Below, in pieces: positions 1-5,640 of a stretch of DNA of 53,377 bases. The stretch lies in assembly GCF_900113045.1 (NCBI RefSeq), contig NZ_FONY01000038.1, positions 1-53,377 of the forward strand. The letters are read 5' to 3'. Numbering within the stretch: the first letter of the stretch is position 1; each line of letters opens with the position of its first letter. The position numbers and the translations under genes were made by a program. The DNA is from Thermoflexibacter ruber. Its GTDB lineage: Bacteria > Bacteroidota > Bacteroidia > Cytophagales > Thermoflexibacteraceae. The notes beneath the pieces were generated by a model. That model was not told where the DNA came from. It worked only from the letters and a program-made list of their open reading frames with translations, and made no database searches.

Positions 1-73
1 CAAGAGTTAGAAACTTATTTTATTAACCAGATTGAAACTATATAATTTTTCAAAACTTTTAACTATGCTAATA

Positions 74-475
74 GTCTAAGAAGTTGTTTGAGTTAATTTT
101 CTGAGTCCGTAGGACTGCTATATTTGTAGAACTTTATGAAATGATTAGTAAAAAAACTCTGTAGGAGTGGAATATGACAGTCCTACTATTAGACCTGTTT
201 GCTTAATTGAAAATGAATATACTCAATCAAAAGTGGTTTTGAAATTTTCTTTACTCCAAAGTCCCTGTTCTCTGACACTTTCCGTGTAAAACTTATGTAA
301 GCAATGGACTTTCATCTGCCCTTGACTAACACCGAAGGTGTGCTATTTTGGTAGAAAATAATGCATATACCCACATAAAACTGCGTAGCAGTGGCATATT
401 TCACGCCTACGGCGTTGCGGGTGGGTTGGGTTTACTCTTTTCTACCAAGATGACAGCCCTACGGGCTTAGAGTTA
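74..475. repeat. Cluster of interspersed short dyad repeats in a gene-free stretch
   Basis: The first ~700 bases hold no convincing gene. Several imperfect copies of one short element are visible: a small dyad around CCGTAGG followed by TATATTTGTAGAA or a similar tail (103-130, 160-195, 330-360, 380-410), and an inverted copy near 445-470. The segment 76-96 recurs inverted at 34813-34833 with 18 of 21 bases identical. These resemble non-coding interspersed repeats and not genes. What they do is unknown; a minus-strand ORF at 473-700 shows no recognisable features and is not called. Confidence 0.55.
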
Positions 476-601
476 GATGTAGTATTGTTTATTGGCTAAC
501 TCCACAAAAAGTGTTAGAGAACCCAAGTCCCTTTCTTTAGCAAGAGAAAGGGATTGAAAAATCATTTTATTTTGAGTATAATTACCAATGACGAATAAAA
601 A

Positions 602-671
602 ATTTTTTTCCCTCAGTCCGATAATATCGGACTGCTGCGATTTATGTTTGCTACTGTAAATCGCGATTTGC
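602..671 (+). promoter_or_regulatory. GG-peptide promoter cassette, copy 1 (palindrome plus TATGTTTG box)
   Basis: A T-run and CCCT lead into a near-perfect dyad at 614-634, arms CAGTCCGATA and TATCGGACTG around one central base. Eight bases later comes TATGTTTG (643-650), which fits the Bacteroidota -7 consensus TAnnTTTG. No TTG -33 box is present at the usual spacing; the palindrome lies there instead, so an operator or activator site is a reasonable inference. A second small dyad (GTAAATCGCGATTTGC, 656-671) falls in the presumed 5' leader of the peptide gene starting at 720. The same arrangement recurs near 3091, 3980 and 35078. Confidence 0.6.
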
Positions 672-719
672 AAGAATGTAAAAAAATTATTGTTCAACAT
701 TTAAAACCTTTGTAAAATT

Positions 720-911
720 ATGAAAAATTTAAGTTTGAATGAGATGGAACAAATTCAAGGGGGAGCTCCTGAATTCTGGGATTGGGCAGTTGGGGCTCAT
801 TGTGGGGCAGCAGTTCTTTTTGCAGCATTTCCTGCTACCGCTCCATTAGCATTTCTTAATGCTGGTGCTTGTTTTATTGGAGTGATGGGTTATGTAACAG
901 GTAATATGTAA
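720..911 (+). CDS. Double-glycine-leader peptide precursor 1 (bacteriocin-like)
   Basis: A 63-residue precursor begins MKNLSLNEMEQIQGG, a typical double-glycine leader with the conserved L-S-L-x-E-M and I-x-G-G positions of bacteriocin-type signal sequences. Cleavage after Gly15 would release a hydrophobic, Ala/Gly-rich peptide of 48 residues with exactly two cysteines (precursor residues 28 and 51). GG leaders are normally removed by C39-peptidase ABC exporters, but none is encoded here. The ATG follows the motif AAAACCTTTGTA, also seen before the genes at 1265 and 35189. The gene is first in a unit with 957-1178 that ends at the hairpin at 1197-1229. It could be a bacteriocin or a signalling peptide; the sequence does not decide between them. 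Confidence 0.75.
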   Translation: MKNLSLNEMEQIQGGAPEFWDWAVGAHCGAAVLFAAFPATAPLAFLNAGACFIGVMGYVTGNM

Positions 912-956
912 CATTTAATTTTTTTATTATTAACCAAATCCAAATGTCTAAAAATT

Positions 957-1178
957 ATGGAAAAATTATCTTTATATCAAATGACTGAAATAAAAGGAGG
1001 TAGCCTTACAGATGTAGGTGATATTGCTTGTGCTGTTGTAGGGGTAGGAGATGGAGTTATTGGTATATTAGCTGCTCGTGCCGTACTTACTGTAACTCCT
1101 GCTGGTGCTACTATATTAGGAGTTGCTGGCATTGCATGTGGTGCTTATGCTATAAGCCGAATAGCTGGTTGGCTATAA
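957..1178 (+). CDS. Double-glycine-leader peptide precursor 2 (bacteriocin-like)
   Basis: A 73-residue precursor begins MEKLSLYQMTEIKGG, a variant of the leader of its neighbour. The predicted mature part is 58 residues, very rich in Gly, Ala and Val, with exactly two cysteines (near precursor residues 25 and 62) and small-residue spacing typical of membrane-inserting peptides. The gene lies 45 bp behind precursor 1 without its own palindrome cassette, so the two are probably co-transcribed, as in two-peptide class II bacteriocins (inference). A strong hairpin follows directly. Target and function are unknown. Confidence 0.75.
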   Translation: MEKLSLYQMTEIKGGSLTDVGDIACAVVGVGDGVIGILAARAVLTVTPAGATILGVAGIACGAYAISRIAGWL

Positions 1179-1196
1179 TATAAATGTGGTGAATGT

Positions 1197-1229
1197 AAAA
1201 CTACCTAATGTATGTAATTAGGTAGTTTT
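1197..1229 (+). terminator. Rho-independent terminator after the GG-peptide pair
   Basis: A perfect 13-bp stem, AAAACTACCTAAT with ATTAGGTAGTTTT, encloses a 7-nt loop and ends in T residues. It closes the unit of the two precursor genes. Confidence 0.75.
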
Positions 1230-1264
1230 ATGAATGTTAATTAAAAACTTAAAACCTTTGTACT

Positions 1265-1474
1265 ATGATACGATTAGTTTTCATTAGTTTAATGTTTATA
1301 TCTTTGATTTTTTCTATTAACTTTTTTTATAGCCTAATTTTCAAGAATAGTCCAAGTTCCATTGATTGGCTTTTATTTCTTTTAAGCGCAATGTACTACG
1401 GCTTTTATTTTTTGTTTATGGCTTTTAATAAGAAGAAATTTGATGAGTTGATTCTCAATAAAAGAGATAAATAA
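1265..1474 (+). CDS. Small two-helix membrane protein (possible immunity protein)
   Basis: A 69-residue protein with two strongly hydrophobic segments (about residues 3-27 and 35-54) and a Lys/Asp/Glu-rich tail. No family is recognised. Its ATG follows AAAACCTTTGTACT, almost the same upstream motif as precursor 1, and it lies directly downstream of the peptide genes. Small membrane proteins beside class II bacteriocin genes are often immunity proteins. Position and size fit that idea, but nothing in the sequence proves it. A hairpin follows at 1501-1536. Confidence 0.5.
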   Translation: MIRLVFISLMFISLIFSINFFYSLIFKNSPSSIDWLLFLLSAMYYGFYFLFMAFNKKKFDELILNKRDK

Positions 1475-1500
1475 GTTGTTCCTAATAGTTGGTTTTAAGT

Positions 1501-1536
1501 AGTTCTAAGACTTGAACTAAATTCAGTCTTAGAACT
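1501..1536 (+). terminator. Probable terminator hairpin
   Basis: The arms AGTTCTAAGACT and AGTCTTAGAACT form a 12-bp perfect stem with a 12-nt loop, followed by T-rich sequence. It separates the small membrane gene at 1265 from the one at 1564. Confidence 0.6.
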
Positions 1537-1563
1537 TGATTTAATATTTTTATTGATAACTAA

Positions 1564-1764
1564 ATGATTTTTATTTTTATGAATTACAAAATATTGTTTG
1601 CATCGATATCAATTTTTATTTGCATAGTCTTAATAGTCATACACATATTCATACAACCCATAAGCAAATATATGATGGGAATGGTTTATTTCCTCAATGC
1701 TATTAGTATTGGCTATATCACTTATATTAATTATCACATATATAAGAAAAATTCCAGTTTTTAA
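1564..1764 (+). CDS. Small membrane protein, unknown function
   Basis: A 66-residue hydrophobic protein with two likely transmembrane segments (about residues 9-31 and 36-55). The ATG at 1579 is an equally possible start. No family is recognised. The stop codon lies one base before a fragment encoding the C-terminus of an ABC-transporter ATPase (1766-1840), so this ORF may be what is left beside a deletion, or a second immunity-like gene. Base composition is very AT-rich, like the transporter genes at 35505-36760. Confidence 0.4.
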   Translation: MIFIFMNYKILFASISIFICIVLIVIHIFIQPISKYMMGMVYFLNAISIGYITYINYHIYKKNSSF

Positions 1765-1765
1765 T

Positions 1766-1840
1766 GAAGCCCTAAAATCTCACATGAAGCAGTTTTTAGT
1801 CAAAGAAGATAATAATATCAATTTAAGCTGGTTAGGTTAA
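1766..1840 (+). pseudogene. Remnant of an ABC-transporter ATPase (last 24 codons)
   Basis: Reading from 1766 gives 24 residues and a stop: EALKSHMKQFLVKEDNN followed by INLSWLG. These align end to end with the C-terminus of the intact ATPase at 36738-37484 (DALKIHVKQFLVKEDNS, then LNLSWLG). There is no start codon, Walker A or signature motif, so this is the 3' scar of a deleted ATPase gene. It shows that locus 1 once carried the same transporter as locus 2. Confidence 0.85.
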
Positions 1841-1857
1841 AATTTTAAGAAAATTGT

Positions 1858-2517
1858 ATGAATCTCTTACATTCTACCTTTATCAATACAGACAAGCGTT
1901 GGGCTTTTGTCTTTATCTGCTTGCTGAGTGGCTTGCTTACCTACTTGGCGCAGTCTTTTTTTGTTACAGAGGAGTTATTTTACTATTCTTTGGGTGAGCA
2001 GGTAGCGATAGAACGTTTTGAAAAGCTATGGGCAGAGTCGCAAAGGTGGCAGTGGGTAACTTACCTTATCTTGCCTATTTTGTACTTGGTCAAGTTTACT
2101 TTGGTGAGTTTCTGCATAGTTACAGGTGCGCTATTGGCAAATGTGAAGATTGGTTTTAAGCGGGTGTTTCAGGTGGTTTTGGTGGCGGAGGCAGTATTTT
2201 TTCTCCCTATTATCCTGCGTTTAGCTTGGTTTACTTTTGTACAGACCGACTATACTTTGTCAGATTTGCAGTATTTTATGCCACTTTCCCTTGCCAATCT
2301 TTTTGATGTGAAGCATTTAGAAATTTGGTGGGTTTATCCTTTTCAGTTGGCAAACCTATTTGAGGTAGCGTATTGGCTTTTGCTTGCCTACGGCTTGCAC
2401 CTGCATACGCAGAAGGAGTACGAAAGTATGCTTCGTTTGGTGCTAAGTAGCTATGGCAGTGGGCTGTTGCTTTGGGTGGTGCTGGTGATGTTTTTGAATG
2501 TCAATTTTAGCCACTAA
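1858..2517 (+). CDS. Polytopic membrane protein of the peptide locus
   Basis: A 219-residue integral membrane protein with about five hydrophobic segments (roughly residues 18-37, 68-93, 104-128, 163-180 and 190-213). It shows no catalytic motif; the layout is only vaguely like YIP1-type proteins and I do not assign a family. It starts 17 bp after the ATPase remnant and is followed by the thioredoxin-like gene after 25 bp, suggesting one transcript. The first 63 residues occur again as a truncated copy at 34866-35057, including 49 identical bases (1996-2044 and 35004-35052). Repeated association with GG-peptide cassettes suggests a role in their export, maturation or immunity (inference). Confidence 0.6.
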   Translation: MNLLHSTFINTDKRWAFVFICLLSGLLTYLAQSFFVTEELFYYSLGEQVAIERFEKLWAESQRWQWVTYLILPILYLVKFTLVSFCIVTGALLANVKIGFKRVFQVVLVAEAVFFLPIILRLAWFTFVQTDYTLSDLQYFMPLSLANLFDVKHLEIWWVYPFQLANLFEVAYWLLLAYGLHLHTQKEYESMLRLVLSSYGSGLLLWVVLVMFLNVNFSH

Positions 2518-2542
2518 TTTCACCAATTTGCACGAATTTTTT

Positions 2543-3043
2543 ATGAGAAAGTATGTCATTTTATGCTTCATTCTGAGCCTTGCTTTGGGAGGTTTTTACC
2601 TGATAAACAAGAAGGCAGAGGAAAAAGCGCAAGCAAAAGAGAAAATACAAACTATGCCTGACTTTGAGTTTTTGGCATTGGATAGTACGGTTTTTTCTGT
2701 TGCTGATTTGGCGGGGAGAAAGACAATTTTGGTCTATTTTAATTCCACTTGCGAGCATTGTCAGTACGAGGCAAGTGAGATAAGCAAGCAGATAGATAAA
2801 TTTAGCAATGTGAATTTGCTCTTTGTATCAGAGCAAAACTTAGCGGAAATTCGTACTTTTTCTGAAAGATATAGCTTAGATAAGCAGGAAAATATCAAGT
2901 TTCTCAAAGCCCCAGATAATGGTTTTTACAAGGTTTTTGGCAGTAATCCCATTCCAAGCATTTTTATCTATAATACTAAAAAACAATTAGTTAAAAACTA
3001 TAAAGGGGAAACGAAGGTGGAATTGCTAATGATGAATGATTAA
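2543..3043 (+). CDS. Membrane-anchored TlpA-like thioredoxin-fold protein
   Basis: A 166-residue protein with an uncleaved signal anchor (about residues 4-21), a short charged linker and a thioredoxin/AhpC-TSA-like domain. The redox motif is C70-E-H-C73, preceded by the strand LVYFNST, and the cis-proline motif is in NPIPSIFIYN. Such proteins act in the periplasm as thiol-disulfide reductants or oxidants. The ATG at 2543 is preferred because the upstream in-frame ATG at 2498 overlaps the previous gene and adds a non-signal sequence. All four nearby peptide precursors have two cysteines in their mature part, so disulfide handling of these peptides is a plausible role (inference). The residue between the cysteines pair, EH, differs from the CGPC/CPPC of housekeeping members. 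Confidence 0.75.
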   Translation: MRKYVILCFILSLALGGFYLINKKAEEKAQAKEKIQTMPDFEFLALDSTVFSVADLAGRKTILVYFNSTCEHCQYEASEISKQIDKFSNVNLLFVSEQNLAEIRTFSERYSLDKQENIKFLKAPDNGFYKVFGSNPIPSIFIYNTKKQLVKNYKGETKVELLMMND

Positions 3044-3090
3044 TCTGGAATTAGGAATCTGGAATGAAAGACAAATACAACAATCAAAAT

Positions 3091-3150
3091 TTTTTTTCCC
3101 TCAGTCCGATATTATCGGACTCCTACGCTTTATGTTTGCTCTTGTAAATC
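3091..3150 (+). promoter_or_regulatory. GG-peptide promoter cassette, copy 2
   Basis: A T-run and CCCTC precede the dyad AGTCCGATA/TATCGGACT (3103-3121). TATGTTTG follows at 3131-3138. A further inverted pair, GTAA...TTAC, flanks a GC-rich core just downstream. The outermost palindrome pair (C/G) of copy 1 is lost here. The element lies ahead of the peptide gene at 3206. Confidence 0.6.
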
Positions 3151-3205
3151 GCGCGGCTTACAAAAATTAAACACATTGTTCAACTTTTAAAACAAATTTA
3201 AAACT

Positions 3206-3376
3206 ATGAAAAAGTTAAGTTTGAATGAGATGGCGGCTGTGAATGGGGGGCTAATGCACCCAACAGGTAATTCGTATGTAGATTGTATGAGAAGTAAAGC
3301 TATCATTGCATTTAATCCTTGGCTGGTAGGGTTCTATTTGGCATCCAATATAATTTATTGTGCTGTTACAACATAA
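3206..3376 (+). CDS. Double-glycine-leader peptide precursor 3 (56 residues)
   Basis: This short gene starts MKKLSLNEMAAVNGG, the same leader type as the other precursors with Ala-Val before Asn-Gly-Gly. Cleavage after Gly15 leaves a 41-residue peptide beginning LMHPTGNSYVDC. It has two cysteines (precursor residues 27 and 52), more charge and more aromatic residues than precursors 1, 2 and 4. The DNA around the start codon is nearly identical to that of 35189, and the upstream cassette is the same, so the start is secure. The next gene, at 3449, may be its partner or immunity gene. Activity is unknown. Confidence 0.75.
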   Translation: MKKLSLNEMAAVNGGLMHPTGNSYVDCMRSKAIIAFNPWLVGFYLASNIIYCAVTT

Positions 3377-3448
3377 TCATTTTCATTAAGATACTGTTTG
3401 ACCTTTGTAACAGTATCTCAATTTTACAAAATAGACTTCAATATATCT

Positions 3449-3943
3449 ATGACAAACAAAGAATTCTGGATTAATTATGCATATCAGTTAGTACAAAACA
3501 AAGAAGCCGTTATAGAGTCAAGTAACGATACCCTTACCATTTGCCTACATGGCGTTAATAATATCCTAATTAACTTTGTATTTTTAGAAGATAATCTCAT
3601 AGATATTTTGTTTTCTGAGGAGAATAGTATCGTAAATATTTCATATAGAATCTTTTATCAATTTACAGACCCATTAATAAGTAAAACTCATTGTAGCTTA
3701 ATTACTAAATTTTTAGAAATTCCTTTATTAAAAGAGTGGAGGCAAGTAGATTATTTATTTGAAGATAGGTTGTATAAGTCAGAAATTTTTGTAGGCGAGG
3801 GTACGAGAACATTTTATCAATATAAACCAAAATACATTTCTTTTTTTTTCAAATTAAAGATATGGTTTTATGAATCTTATACCCTCGGCACGTTAATACA
3901 ACCCTTAAAAACTCAAGTAGAGAAAAACATCAAGCCTGCTTAA
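3449..3943 (+). CDS. Hypothetical protein of the peptide locus
   Basis: A 164-residue protein of unknown family. It is mostly soluble-looking with alternating hydrophobic strands and a basic/aromatic C-terminal part ending TLIQPLKTQVEKNIKPA. The ATG at 3449 (MTNKEFWINYAY) is preferred over the one at 3398, which would add 17 residues and begin 22 bp after the peptide stop. It stands alone between two promoter cassettes, 72 bp behind precursor 3. A scrap of a homologous C-terminus lies at 37539-37601, so this gene type was part of both islands. A self-protection role is possible but has no direct support. Confidence 0.55.
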   Translation: MTNKEFWINYAYQLVQNKEAVIESSNDTLTICLHGVNNILINFVFLEDNLIDILFSEENSIVNISYRIFYQFTDPLISKTHCSLITKFLEIPLLKEWRQVDYLFEDRLYKSEIFVGEGTRTFYQYKPKYISFFFKLKIWFYESYTLGTLIQPLKTQVEKNIKPA

Positions 3944-3979
3944 ATAAATTATGCAAATGAGATAAAAAAACTGAAAACT

Positions 3980-4060
3980 TTTTCCCTCAGTCCGATATTA
4001 TCAGACTGCTGCGACTTATGTTTGCTACTGTAAATCAGTTGGATGGCAACCCGTCAGACG
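3980..4060 (+). promoter_or_regulatory. GG-peptide promoter cassette, copy 3 (interrupted downstream by IS66)
   Basis: The dyad CAGTCCGATA/TATCAGACTG (3988-4008, one arm substitution) is followed by TATGTTTG at 4017-4024. The second, leader-region dyad is expanded here: where copies 1 and 4 have a compact AAATCG-type dyad, about 40 bases with its own GC-rich imperfect hairpin (CCGTCAGACGG core) intervene before the conserved ACATTGTTCA block. The ATG that should begin a peptide gene is at 4120, directly at the insertion-sequence end. Confidence 0.6.
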
Positions 4061-4119
4061 GACGCTGGCTTGCATTCATTTAAAACACATTGTTCAGTAT
4101 TTAAAAACAACTTAAAATT

Positions 4120-4130
4120 ATGAAAAAATG
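4120..4130 (+). pseudogene. Start of a further GG-peptide gene destroyed by the IS66 insertion
   Basis: After the cassette at 3980-4116 the expected start ATGAAAAA appears at 4120, exactly as in the genes at 3206 and 35189. The third codon then runs into the insertion-sequence inverted repeat. The remaining leader (LSLNEM...GG) is not found beyond the right end at 5615, where crcB begins instead. The precursor was therefore lost by an adjacent deletion or by recombination, and not simply interrupted. Confidence 0.7.
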
Positions 4131-4144
4131 TAACTATTTAGGTA
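4129..4144 (+). repeat. IS66 terminal inverted repeat, end near the transposase stop
   Basis: TGTAACTATTTAGGTA matches the complement of 5600-5615 at all 16 positions. The transposase stop codon lies inside it. Confidence 0.85.
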
Positions 4145-5247
4145 GTCTCTAATTGCACATTGATTTTTGCATTGATATTAAGCAGTGTTTGGAATAGGTT
4201 TAGCCCCTGTTTTCTGAGCGTAGTCATCACTCCTTGCAAGCGTACAAATATTTCTGCCCCGCGCAGGGTTCTGAAACACATCGCCGCCTTTTGCTTGATT
4301 TTAATGCCCCGAATAGCTTGTTCTGCCATATTGTTGGTAAAAGGGACTTCCTTGACGCAGGCAAAAGCAAGCAACTCCGTCTGGTAAGTTGTCAAACGGT
4401 TCAAAAGATTCCTACCTTTGCTATTTTTGGGTCTGCCCCTTGCTGTTTTTTCAGGAGGCGGTTCTTCTCGGTCTGCTTGCTGGCAAATAGCTTCATAGTG
4501 CGCTTTCCAAGCCTCAAAGTTCTCCACTACTGCCTTTCCTTGCTGGCTGGCTTGGTAAAGGGCTAAGAAGCAAGCACTCATCTTGGCTGCCCACTGACTA
4601 CCTTGCTCGCTGAGGGCTTTTAATTCTTGTAACAGATGCGCATGGCAAAGGGCGTGTTTACAAGTATCAAAGCTAAAATAGCTTGACCAGCAATCATGAA
4701 CCACATAGCCACGCATGAAAGGTAACAAAGACGCTGCACTTTCCAATGCCTCTTTCCCCCTTTTGCTATGCACAAACAGATAACACCCTAACTCATTACA
4801 AACCGTATGAAACCAATGTAACTCTCCTGCCACACCCCCTCCCGTCTCATCGGCATGCACCACTGCCGATGATTGCAAGCCTGTTTTAATCTGAACTTCT
4901 ATCTCTGCACTTCGCTCATATAAACCCTCATTGGCATTGACTATCGTCCCCTCATTCAAAGCATACCCATACATATCGTAAAAACACTGACTTATTTTTT
5001 GATAAGGCAAGCGATAGTCCACATTCAACAGGCTCATAAAGGTCTTGGCTCGCAGACCATACTGAACAGGGGCGGATACCTCCTCTGGAAAACGACCACA
5101 ATGTACCTGACCACAGCAAAGCCTACAACTAATCCTATGCGCTATCACCTCTAAGCGTGGCTCGGGTATATCAAACACTTGACGATAAGTAGGCAATAAC
5201 TCATATGCCTCTTGCTCACTAAACTTAACCACTACATCGCTCAGCAT
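4138..5247 (-). CDS. IS66-family transposase, catalytic part (frame 2)
   Basis: A 369-residue segment carrying the IS66 zinc-finger region (CRLCCGQVHCG near residue 43) and the DDE catalytic core. The likely acidic residues are in VVHADETGG (first Asp), VVHDCWSSYF (second Asp) and FTNNMAEQAIRGIK (Glu). It ends with the characteristic short C-terminal domain (TLRGAEIFVRLQ, then LNLFQTL). Family members are usually one protein of about 480-520 residues; here the N-terminal 117 residues are in another frame (5225-5578) overlapping by 23 bp. The element is either inactivated by a one-base frameshift, expressed through frameshifting, or re-initiated at the ATG in the overlap. Confidence 0.85.
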   Translation of the reverse strand: MLSDVVVKFSEQEAYELLPTYRQVFDIPEPRLEVIAHRISCRLCCGQVHCGRFPEEVSAPVQYGLRAKTFMSLLNVDYRLPYQKISQCFYDMYGYALNEGTIVNANEGLYERSAEIEVQIKTGLQSSAVVHADETGGGVAGELHWFHTVCNELGCYLFVHSKRGKEALESAASLLPFMRGYVVHDCWSSYFSFDTCKHALCHAHLLQELKALSEQGSQWAAKMSACFLALYQASQQGKAVVENFEAWKAHYEAICQQADREEPPPEKTARGRPKNSKGRNLLNRLTTYQTELLAFACVKEVPFTNNMAEQAIRGIKIKQKAAMCFRTLRGAEIFVRLQGVMTTLRKQGLNLFQTLLNINAKINVQLETT

Positions 5248-5578
5248 GATGCACTACCACTTTATCGGCTTTATCTACCTGCTCTAAGGTCTTTCCTTGA
5301 TGACCTATCTGTCCCCCCTGTCGTTTGACTGCTTCTTTGGGCAAGGCGGCTACGATTTTCTTTTTCTTGTACCCATCGCTACTTGGAGGCTTGTGGCTAT
5401 TGCCAGAGTGCATGCCCAAACGCCTGCGTAACTCAGCATTCTCGGCTTTTAATTGGGTATTCTCCAAGCGGAGTTTACTATTATCTTCTTTCAAAACCGA
5501 TAACTTGCCAAGCACCTCCAGCAGTAACTTTTGTAATTCCTCTATGGTATTGGGTAATTTCATGGCAGAAATATACAA
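5225..5578 (-). CDS. IS66-family transposase, N-terminal part (frame 1)
   Basis: A 117-residue protein with a leucine-zipper-like coiled coil (about residues 8-50) followed by the IS66 hallmark MHSGNSHKPPSSDGYKKK and a Lys/Gln-rich linker (GGQIGHQGKTL). It stops at HHAERCSG, just where intact transposases enter their zinc finger; the sequence resumes in another frame in the gene at 4138-5247. A +1 shift within the 23-bp overlap would restore one ~480-residue protein. The natural start is the ATG at 5578 inside the right end of the element. Confidence 0.8.
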   Translation of the reverse strand: MYISAMKLPNTIEELQKLLLEVLGKLSVLKEDNSKLRLENTQLKAENAELRRRLGMHSGNSHKPPSSDGYKKKKIVAALPKEAVKRQGGQIGHQGKTLEQVDKADKVVVHHAERCSG

Positions 5579-5640
5579 ACTTTTTCTTACTTTTGAAAGT
5601 ACCTAAATAGTTACAAAAATTGACAAGTCATTTTATAGTT

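Larger units (their letters stand above)
4129..5615 (-). mobile_element. IS66-family insertion sequence
   Basis: An element of about 1.49 kb is bounded by a perfect 16-bp inverted repeat, TGTAACTATTTAGGTA at 4129-4144 and its complement at 5600-5615. It encodes an IS66-type transposase in two overlapping frames on the minus strand. No TnpA/TnpB accessory genes are present, as in the single-gene Bacteroidota IS66 elements. The flanks (4121-4128 and 5616-5623) do not form the 8-bp target duplication usual for this family. The ends may therefore have been joined by deletion after insertion. Confidence 0.85.

Noticed and set aside
473-700. 75-codon minus-strand ORF
   Set aside because: It overlaps the promoter cassette and repeat region, shows no family features and no plausible start context.
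720-1178. A radical-SAM or lanthipeptide type modified-peptide cluster
   Set aside because: No radical SAM, LanM, YcaO or similar enzyme is encoded anywhere in the window; only the leader type would fit.
4121-5623. A clean 8-bp target-site duplication around the IS66 element
   Set aside because: The flanks are both A-rich but do not match base for base in any frame of the ends, so no duplication is claimed.
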